In this document: piece by piece, positions 58,222 to 64,000 of the stretch
How the letters are laid out: every line of letters starts with the position of its first letter
Position numbering within the stretch: the first letter of the stretch is position 1
Source: Bacteroidota bacterium
GTDB lineage: Bacteria; Bacteroidota; Rhodothermia; Rhodothermales; Bin80
Length of the DNA: 64,000 nt
Reading direction: 5' to 3'
Assembly: GCA_026709065.1 (NCBI GenBank)
Contig: JAPOTS010000040.1
Span: 25,942 to 89,941 of the forward strand
Made by a program: the position numbers and the translations under genes
Notes under the pieces: model-generated
Database searches by the model: none
Told to the model about the DNA's origin: nothing
What the model saw: only the letters and a program-made list of their open reading frames with translations

Positions 58222-58575
58222 ATGTCAAGTCAACACATTTTTATGATTTTAGATGGCTATGGGATTGCATCCGATCCCAGTGTGAGTGCAATAGATCGTG
58301 CCTAAAAGCCATATTTTAATCAATTATTTGATACATACCTTCACGTAACTCTGGAGGCTTTGGGCCGCTCAGTTGGTTTAGCTCCAGGGCAAATGGGTAA
58401 TAGTGAAGTTGGGCATATGAACCTTAGAGCAGGTCGTATCGTGAATCAGGAAATCACCTGTATTGACCTTGCAATTGAGGACGGGTCTATCTATCAAAAT
58501 GAAGTGCTTGAGCATGCCGCCCAACATGCTCAACATTTGATAATATTTGCTTCCGAAATAATTATTTTCATTTAA
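58222..58575 (+). pseudogene. gpmI: Truncated phosphoglycerate mutase (iPGM, GpmI type)
   Basis: From the ATG at 58222 the frame reads FMILDGYGI, with the first metal-site Asp, then meets an in-frame TAA (58303-58305). It continues without frameshift through YFNQLFDTYLHVTLEALG and MGNSEVGHMNLRAGRIVNQE, which holds the phosphoserine of cofactor-independent phosphoglycerate mutase. It ends after about 110 codons; the full enzyme is about 510 residues. The gene is therefore both interrupted and missing its last four fifths. A functional copy is expected elsewhere in the genome. Confidence 0.9.
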
Positions 58576-58711
58576 CAAGATTACGCGTATTCAAAGTTTA
58601 ATGTGTACAACTGACTCAAAAGGAGATTACTTTGCAACTTTGAATTGATTTCTTACGTAAGTGTCGGTAGTTACGTTTAACTCTTTAACCTTAACAAAAA
58701 TATTCAATAAG

Positions 58712-58933
58712 ATGAAACGTTCAAATCCTTTAGGGCGGTTGTTTGCAAAATACTTAGCCGGACAGATTGATGAATCTGTGTGGAACCTGTTCCTGAGAAC
58801 ATTGGAATCTTATGAATCTAATCCTTCTGAGAGATCGGCGATGATTGCATTCGTTGACGACATCCTAGTTGGATCTCCAAAGAACTGCTCATCCCAGATG
58901 GATCGTTTGCTGGCCAAGGCTGTCAAGGTATAG
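58712..58933 (+). CDS. Hypothetical small protein
   Basis: 73 residues from the ATG at 58712 (MKRSNPLGRLFAKYLAGQID). A GTG 51 bases upstream is open but adds an unlikely leader. The protein is mostly helical by composition (ESVWNLFLRTLESYESNPSE, RSAMIAFVDDILVG). No signal or membrane segment and no recognised domain. It lies between the mutase pseudogene and hisE on the same strand. Function unknown. Confidence 0.55.
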   Translation: MKRSNPLGRLFAKYLAGQIDESVWNLFLRTLESYESNPSERSAMIAFVDDILVGSPKNCSSQMDRLLAKAVKV

Positions 58934-59082
58934 TATCTTTACCGCTTCTAAATCTCTCCAATTAGATTATTTAGCCTTATTAACTAGGTGAGTCTTATAT
59001 TTACTGAAAGTAAGGCAAGGCTTCTTTTTGTGATTAGTAAATCCAATCTACCTAACGTAAGTTAAAGGGAGTATGTCAACCT

Positions 59083-59364
59083 GTGAGTGATAGTTCTTGT
59101 ATGAAACGATTTGAAGATCTTTTTGAGGAGTTGCAGGATAAAGTATCTAGACAAGACCCTGATTCATCAACCGTTCGTGCGGTTGATGCTGGAACTCATA
59201 TGATAGGGAAGAAAATCCTTGAGGAAGCAGGAGAGGTTTGGATGGCTGCTAATCATGAGAATTCTGATCGGACTGCTGAAGAAATTTCCCAACTTATTTA
59301 TCATATTCAGGTAATGATGATAGCCTGTAACCTGTCTTTAGAGGATGTATATCGTCATCTATAA
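59083..59364 (+). CDS. hisE: Phosphoribosyl-ATP diphosphatase HisE
   Basis: 93 residues, as usual for stand-alone HisE. Family segments are [30 protein letters not shown] (metal-binding EEAGE) and [15 protein letters not shown]. It removes pyrophosphate from phosphoribosyl-ATP in step two of histidine synthesis. The ATG at 59101 is an alternative start that loses only six residues. HisI is not fused. hisG follows 15 bases later, so the first two steps are co-transcribed, though the order is reversed from reaction order. Confidence 0.93.
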   Translation: MSDSSCMKRFEDLFEELQDKVSRQDPDSSTVRAVDAGTHMIGKKILEEAGEVWMAANHENSDRTAEEISQLIYHIQVMMIACNLSLEDVYRHL

Positions 59365-59379
59365 TCCTGTCTGACAAAA

Positions 59380-60222
59380 ATGCTCCAGATTGCCCTTCCA
59401 AACAAAGGAGCTTTAGCCTCAGACACGGTTGATCTTATTCAAGCAGCTGGTTATGTATGCCTGCGATCTGGTAGAGAGTTGCGGGTCCGTGATACTGAAA
59501 ATAATATTCTCTTCTATTTTCTACGCCCCCGTGATATTGCCACCTATGTGAGCAATGGTACGCTTGATTTAGGAGTAATTGGTCGAGATTTTTTGATTGA
59601 ACAGCAATCTGGACTTAAAGAAATTCTTCCACTTGGATTTGGAAAAGCAAGATTGTGTTATGCAGGACATGAAGATATAGATCCCAATCAATTTAACGGC
59701 TTGCGCATTGCTACATCATTTATGCACCTCGTATCTGATGATCTCAAGCGCAGGAATATACATGCGGAAATTGTCCCTCTTGATGGCGCGGTAGAAGTTT
59801 CAATTCAATTAGGGGTTGCTGATATCATTGCAGACCTAGTTCAAACTGGTCGGACCCTTGAGGATGCAGGATTAACAGTCATCGGTGAACCTATTATGGA
59901 GACGGAAGCTGTACTTATTGGTCATTCTGCAACGATACAAGCCAGGCCAAGTGCAGATCTATTTGTTCGGAGGATTCATGGAATATTACTTGCCAGAAAC
60001 TATGTAATGATTGAATATGGTTGTCCCAGATCTATACTAGATCAGGTGAGTGAAATCACCCCAGGTATTGAGTCTCCGACTATTGCCCCTTTGAGTAAAC
60101 CAGACTGGATTGCGGTGAAAGCTTTGGCAAGGAGAGGCGATGTGAATAGGATTATGGATAAACTTGAAAAACTAGGTGCAACCGGAATTGTGGTAACTCA
60201 AATTCAAACCTGTAGAATTTAA
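59380..60222 (+). CDS. hisG: ATP phosphoribosyltransferase HisG (long form)
   Basis: 280 residues, the long form with its own regulatory domain. The catalytic part begins LQIALPNKGALASDTVDLIQ and has LDLGVIGRDFLIE and the PRPP-binding loop region ADIIADLVQTGRTLEDAGL. The C-terminal HisG_C/ACT-like domain is visible (TIAPLSKPDWIAVKALARRG, KLEKLGATGIVVTQIQTCRI). It makes phosphoribosyl-ATP in the committed step of histidine synthesis and is normally feedback-inhibited by histidine through that domain. No HisZ is needed. It follows hisE. Confidence 0.95.
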   Translation: MLQIALPNKGALASDTVDLIQAAGYVCLRSGRELRVRDTENNILFYFLRPRDIATYVSNGTLDLGVIGRDFLIEQQSGLKEILPLGFGKARLCYAGHEDIDPNQFNGLRIATSFMHLVSDDLKRRNIHAEIVPLDGAVEVSIQLGVADIIADLVQTGRTLEDAGLTVIGEPIMETEAVLIGHSATIQARPSADLFVRRIHGILLARNYVMIEYGCPRSILDQVSEITPGIESPTIAPLSKPDWIAVKALARRGDVNRIMDKLEKLGATGIVVTQIQTCRI

Positions 60223-60225
60223 GTT

Positions 60226-61110
60226 GTGATACGTCAAGCATCTTATTTGATTATAGTCACTCTGATGTGTGGGATAGTAGCTTCCTGTCAAGAATCAGTA
60301 ACCCTCCAAGATAAGCTGGAAGCAATCATTACCCAATACCCGGATGCGACAGTTGCGGTTGCCGTGCGAGATCAAGGTACTGGAACTACCTTAGATATTC
60401 TACCCGATCGGGAATTTCATGCTGCCAGTACGATGAAAGTACCAGTGCAGATTGAAGTATGGCGTAGAGTCCAGTCTGGAACCCTATCGCTTGATTCAAC
60501 TCTTGATGTCCAAAATTCATTTAGATCTATCGTGGATGGAAGTCCCTATAGTATTGAGGATGATTCGGATGATGCCATCTATGAGCGCTTGGGAGAGGCA
60601 ATGACTATATCGGAATTAGTTTATCAAATGATCACTGTCTCATCAAATCTCGCTACAAATTTACTGATTGATTTTCTAGGAGCGGAATCTATTCAGTCAA
60701 CTATGGATTCATTAGGGGCCTCTGGCATGAGAGTTCTCCGAGGTGTTGAAGATATCAAAGCATTTGAGCTTGGGCTAAGTAATTCTACAACGGCTAGAGC
60801 TCTTGCTACGTTAATGGAGTCCATCAGTCAAGGGCAGGCGGTAGATTCATTAGCCGATCAACAAATTGTTGAAGTATTGAAAGATCAAGAGTTCAATGAG
60901 ATGATTCCTGCAGGTCTCCCGTCCGATGTCATCGTAGCTCACAAGACCGGTCAGATTACACGAATTCACCACGATGCCGCAATTGTTTATACTCCTAATT
61001 CTTCCCCTTATGTCTTAATCATTATGATTGAAGGACTAGATGATGAAATCGAGTCAGCAACTCTTGGCGCAGATATCTCGAAAACTGTTCATGCTACATT
61101 AAGAAATTGA
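60226..61110 (+). CDS. Class A beta-lactamase-like serine hydrolase lipoprotein
   Basis: 294 residues. A lipoprotein signal ends at GIVASC (Cys21). The penicillin-binding fold motifs are present: S68-T-M-K71 (SxxK), S139-S-N141 (SxN) and K240-T-G. Glu is not clearly placed in the omega loop (RGVEDIKAFELGLSN), so hydrolysis of beta-lactams is uncertain. It could act on peptidoglycan peptides or be a true class A enzyme of the Bacteroidota type. It starts 3 bases after hisG and may be carried on the same transcript. Confidence 0.88.
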   Translation: MIRQASYLIIVTLMCGIVASCQESVTLQDKLEAIITQYPDATVAVAVRDQGTGTTLDILPDREFHAASTMKVPVQIEVWRRVQSGTLSLDSTLDVQNSFRSIVDGSPYSIEDDSDDAIYERLGEAMTISELVYQMITVSSNLATNLLIDFLGAESIQSTMDSLGASGMRVLRGVEDIKAFELGLSNSTTARALATLMESISQGQAVDSLADQQIVEVLKDQEFNEMIPAGLPSDVIVAHKTGQITRIHHDAAIVYTPNSSPYVLIIMIEGLDDEIESATLGADISKTVHATLRN

Positions 61111-61619
61111 TAGTAACCCCACTGCTACCTCTACTTAGTTTAGAACATCTACACGATCCATGTGATGTGGCTGAAACCAACTCATAAGATGTTTTAATTC
61201 CTGAACTTAACACATTCACAATTCTGCTTGTATTTTGATGGATATTAGAGGCTATACAAATAGATTATATCCAATCATACATGAGGTGGATTAACACTCA
61301 ATAGCCATAGCCTCTGTCTATCATACCTCAACGTAGTTGTCAGTTAAATGATAACTCAAATTTGGGTCTTTAACAATTTTGTTAGTGGACGGGTGAGCTC
61401 AAAGGTGATGTATTCAGGTCTTAGGGAGATCTGAATTTAGGCATGATAAGCTCAGTGAATTCTCCGATACGATTATGATTGTCAAAAATTCAAGTAACAA
61501 GGATAGAGTGCGATATAAGGCGAATCATGAGGTGTGCTGAAAATTATAATATATTGATGGATATGGTTGTTTCTTGATGTGATATACAGGTTGCGCATGG
61601 AACCTTTAGATATATAAGG
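61111..61619. other. Intergenic region, no gene recognised
   Basis: 509 AT-rich bases. Frames are closed and unlike proteins. It ends at the palindrome in front of the AAA/DUF4143 gene. Confidence 0.45.
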
Positions 61620-61652
61620 TGTAAATTATGCAATTCAAATGCATAATTTACA
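61620..61652. promoter_or_regulatory. Perfect 13-bp palindrome before the AAA/DUF4143 gene
   Basis: TGTAAATTATGCA (61620-61632) and TGCATAATTTACA (61640-61652) are perfect inverted copies around a 7-base spacer. The second arm ends 3 bases before the ATG at 61656. It has no T-tract and covers the translation start region, so it looks like an operator or an RNA hairpin controlling the start rather than a terminator. Autoregulation by the encoded ATPase is a guess. Confidence 0.7.
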
Positions 61653-61655
61653 GCA

Positions 61656-62879
61656 ATGCATCGTACCTATATTCAAAGATCATTAGACCCGGTCATAGTA
61701 CAAGCAGCAGCTGAATTCCCTGCGGTGGTCTTGACAGGACCCCGCCAATCTGGTAAAACGACTTTGCTAAAGCACTTATTTGGTGATCGCTATAAGTATA
61801 TTTCAGTTGAACTTCCTGATGTGCGAACTTCTGCAATCGTCGATCCACGCGGGTTTTTAGAACAGTATCATCCGCCAGTTATCATAGACGAAATTCAACA
61901 TGCGCCAAATCTTCTCCCTTATATTAAAGAGAAGATAGATAATAATCGTAATCGCGCAGGTCAATTCCTGTTAACTGGATCGCAAAACATCCATCTATCC
62001 GAGAAGGTGACTGAGTCTTTGGCAGGTCGTGTAGCACTACTGAGACTCTTGCCTCTGTCAAGGCGAGAAGAATACCGAACTCCTCAAAAGCTTCCTATTT
62101 GGGATCATAAACACATTCCAGAGTCCAAAAATTTACTGGGATTAGATGAACTGTGGCAAAGTTTTCTTCGGGGTGGTTATCCAGAATTAGTAACGATTCC
62201 TCATCGAGATACTTTCCTATGGCACTCAAGCTATATTCAGACATATTTGGAGCGGGATGTTCGTTCATTGCGCCAAGTAGGTGATCTAACTCAGTATCAG
62301 ATATTTTTGCGTGCCTTAGCAGCAAGGAGTGGCCAGTTGTTGAATATGACCAATTTAAGTCGTGATCTAGGAGTCGCTGTAAATACTATCAAGGCATGGC
62401 TTTCTATCCTTGAGTCTACGTATCAAATCATGGTGTTACGCCCCTATCATAAAAACATTGGTAAACGACTTGTGAAAACTCCAAAGGTGTTTTTTTCCGA
62501 TGTAGGGACGCTCTGCCATTTGGTGGGCTTAAAAGATCCTGAACATGCTGCCGCTGGACCAATGGGAGGAACTATTTTTGAGACTGCAGTTCTGTCTGAG
62601 ATTTTTAGAACGCTAACACACATGGGAATCCAGCCTCAAATCTATTTTTGGAGAACGTTTGCTGGCTCGGAGGTTGATTTTTTAGTGAGTACACAGGAAG
62701 GCCTCATTCCAATTGAAGTCAAGCTCTCAGCAACTCCCAATCCTTCAATGGCATCTAGGATTCACATGCTTCAAAAGGACTTAGGAGAATCTATCCTGCC
62801 TGGATATATCGTCCATCCAGGTGATATAAGATTGCCCTTGGGTGAAGGAGTGACTGCAATCCCATTTGCGGACTTGTAG
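61656..62879 (+). CDS. AAA_14/DUF4143 ATP-binding protein
   Basis: 407 residues. AAA_14 ATPase: Walker A TGPRQSGKTTLLKHLF (G-x4-GKT near residues 28-35), Walker B PPVIIDEIQHAPNLLPY and sensor FLLTGSQNIHLSEKV. A winged-helix-like linker follows (LLNMTNLSRDLGVAVNTIKAWL). The C-terminal DUF4143 domain has a PD-(D/E)xK-like core FAGSEVDFLV and LIPIEVKLSA. These solitary genes are scattered through prokaryote genomes with unclear roles; some are thought to act in selfish or defence contexts. It is flanked by a palindrome and an insertion-sequence remnant. Confidence 0.93.
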   Translation: MHRTYIQRSLDPVIVQAAAEFPAVVLTGPRQSGKTTLLKHLFGDRYKYISVELPDVRTSAIVDPRGFLEQYHPPVIIDEIQHAPNLLPYIKEKIDNNRNRAGQFLLTGSQNIHLSEKVTESLAGRVALLRLLPLSRREEYRTPQKLPIWDHKHIPESKNLLGLDELWQSFLRGGYPELVTIPHRDTFLWHSSYIQTYLERDVRSLRQVGDLTQYQIFLRALAARSGQLLNMTNLSRDLGVAVNTIKAWLSILESTYQIMVLRPYHKNIGKRLVKTPKVFFSDVGTLCHLVGLKDPEHAAAGPMGGTIFETAVLSEIFRTLTHMGIQPQIYFWRTFAGSEVDFLVSTQEGLIPIEVKLSATPNPSMASRIHMLQKDLGESILPGYIVHPGDIRLPLGEGVTAIPFADL

Positions 62880-62935
62880 GATCAATAGAGTCCTTCAAAA
62901 AAGAAACCCCGCTGCCCATAGAATGGGAAGAAACA

Positions 62936-63190
62936 ATGACAAGAGTGACCAGAACTCTCTTGGAAACGCTGAATGAACGCGATCGGCGGTTAGTCGGTGG
63001 ATGGTACTCACTGGTTTTAGGTCATGGGGGAGATCGACAATCCGCTCAACTCTTGGAAACTGATATATCCACATTACCCATGGTTGAAAGCAATTCTTAT
63101 CGGGTGAGTTTATAAAGACCGGATTCGGAAACCCGATGGTGACGCGAGCCTCTGGAAAAAAGCGTAGTTGTGATGGTAATCCGTGATATC
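62936..63190 (+). pseudogene. ISAzo13-type transposase N-terminal remnant
   Basis: The frame from ATG 62936 gives LNERDRRLVGGWYSLVLGHG followed by GDRQSAQLLETDISTL, matching the N-terminus of ISAzo13 (Rhodopirellula-type) transposases. It stops at 63113-63115. In the neighbouring frame the expected continuation (KQFLSGEFIKTGFGNPMVT and ASGKKRS) runs to about 63186. It is a frameshifted N-terminal fragment; the DDE domain is missing. Confidence 0.7.
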
Positions 63191-63750
63191 GTGGATCTAA
63201 GGACTGCAGTGAATCCAATTTCGGGGATATTATAATATGGTATCATAGTACGACCTGAAGTAGTACCTCAGAATTGAACTTACTTGAGATATCATATCTC
63301 CGATCGCACCAGACGGACGTCATACTATACCATCAAATAACATTAGTATTTCAAATGCGATTTAAATTGCGTATCTAAAAAATGTAGTTCTGGAACCAAA
63401 TGGACCGGATAAATCAAGGATAGTACCATCTCAGTTGAGAACATATAAACAATTGTTCACAGGATTAACACAGGAGTCAGCAGTGACGATGATTCTCCTC
63501 TAAAATAGGTGTCCCACTAACTTCATATTCAACACCCAAGAACGTTTTTAATACGTATTGACCCAATCAATTTCTGGAGTGCATCCTGTTTAGAAATAAG
63601 TTGCTTAGTGAAAGCTTTATGCACCATAAGGTGGTCGATCCTTTATGGTATTTCAGGCTCTATAACAGGTTCTTTTTGCGAACGATAACCAAACTGCCAC
63701 TCCGTCGATAATGTCTCTAATTGTGATTTTGTGTTAGAGCATTTTCGGAT
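63191..63750. other. Degenerate AT-rich region
   Basis: 560 bases with no supported gene. Both flanks are mobile or defence genes, so it may be old element debris. A short GATATC-centred palindrome (GAGATAT / ATATCTC near 63283) is too small to interpret. Confidence 0.4.
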
Positions 63751-64000
63751 TTAGATCTGGCGGTTTCGGATAAAAATACGTTTGTAGACTTTCTGTCCAT
63801 TAACAGTTGCTTGTCTAACTTTGCTTTTGGAATTCCAAAGACCACAAGAAAAACCACTACCCTCGCTTTCTGTTGCTCCAATAATCTCAAACTGTTCTGG
63901 ATTGTATTTGTCCAAGAAGGTAATAGGAACCCCCATTGCTCCTGGATAATCAACTGGAATATGCTTTGTCTTACTTACCTCAATTGCATCATAATTGTCA
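63751..64000 (-). CDS. EcoRI-type adenine methyltransferase, C-terminal part
   Basis: Partial: the gene enters from the right edge and only its last 82 codons are in the window. From the edge it reads AIEVSKTKHIPVDYPGAMGV, then PITFLDKYNPEQFEIIGA and QKVYKRIFIRNRQ, stopping at 63751. This is the C-terminus of the EcoRI-family N6-adenine DNA methyltransferases. These proteins protect a type II site or act as orphan methylases. Any partner endonuclease would be beyond 64000; none lies downstream here. Confidence 0.85.
   Translation of the reverse strand, partial: DNYDAIEVSKTKHIPVDYPGAMGVPITFLDKYNPEQFEIIGATESEGSGFSCGLWNSKSKVRQATVNGQKVYKRIFIRNRQI

Noticed and set aside
62895..63218. Long reverse-strand open frame of 107 codons
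   Set aside because: The forward strand of the same stretch encodes recognisable ISAzo13-type transposase sequence in two frames; the reverse frame has no motif and is a shadow.
63717..63953. 78-codon reverse open frame at the right edge
   Set aside because: It overlaps the EcoRI-type methyltransferase C-terminus in another frame; only the latter has recognisable sequence.

Overview
The window looks like chromosomal DNA from a free-living, moderately AT-rich bacterium of the FCB group, most like Balneolota/Rhodothermota. Three large secreted proteins end in the type IX secretion (por) sorting domain with the NYPNPF signature. Others have SPII lipoboxes or Tat leaders of the type used for secreted sugar oxidoreductases (DUF1080, Gfo/Idh/MocA, ThuA, PQQ-type sugar dehydrogenases), and these families are abundant in that group. 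No rRNA, tRNA or CRISPR array was recognised. Lineage is inferred from gene content only.

Layout. 0.2-6.9 kb: a same-strand run with a secreted LamG protein, an MBL-fold hydrolase, a GAF-PP2C phosphatase, transaldolase and a beta-CASP RNase-like protein. 7.1-11.3 kb: a reverse-strand polyamine-type ABC importer operon (potA-potD-potB-potC order). 12.4-21.8 kb: a defence island built on a type I restriction-modification operon. It runs hsdM, a HEPN gene, an MNT nucleotidyltransferase fused in frame to HsdS, an AAA ATPase, a DUF4276/TOPRIM-like partner, then hsdR. 22-26.4 kb: a chelatase-like secreted protein and a CBM9-like/DUF1080/Gfo-Idh-MocA sugar-oxidation set. 26.6-29.6 kb: a secreted subtilase with plant-type LRRs. 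30.3-34.6 kb: a decayed zone with a broken retropepsin gene, an HTH remnant, a Cys-rich mini-protein beside a 6-bladed beta-propeller, a broken DsbA-like gene and a transposase remnant. 34.7-43.1 kb: reverse-strand sugar/hydroxy-acid catabolism genes (TIM-barrel isomerase, ThuA-sugar dehydrogenase, lactonase, beta-hydroxyacid dehydrogenase, LarA-like racemase, DUF2911). 43.5-50.7 kb: an MFS transporter, a D-lactate-dehydrogenase-like FAD/Fe-S protein, a second sugar dehydrogenase and ruvB, whose P-loop is interrupted by a mini-intein. 50.8-57.3 kb: rpoN and a 1510-residue fibronectin-III adhesin-like protein with near-identical 312-bp repeats. 57.5-64 kb: small genes, a truncated phosphoglycerate mutase pseudogene, hisE-hisG, a serine beta-lactamase-like hydrolase, an AAA/DUF4143 ATPase behind a perfect palindrome, an ISAzo13-type remnant, and the C-terminus of an EcoRI-type adenine methyltransferase running off the right edge.

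The strongest candidate for an undescribed system is the type I R-M island. A HEPN/MNT toxin-antitoxin pair has been wired into the specificity subunit, and an ATPase/TOPRIM-like pair sits between hsdS and hsdR. The ruvB mini-intein and the palindrome before the AAA/DUF4143 gene are the next clearest signals.
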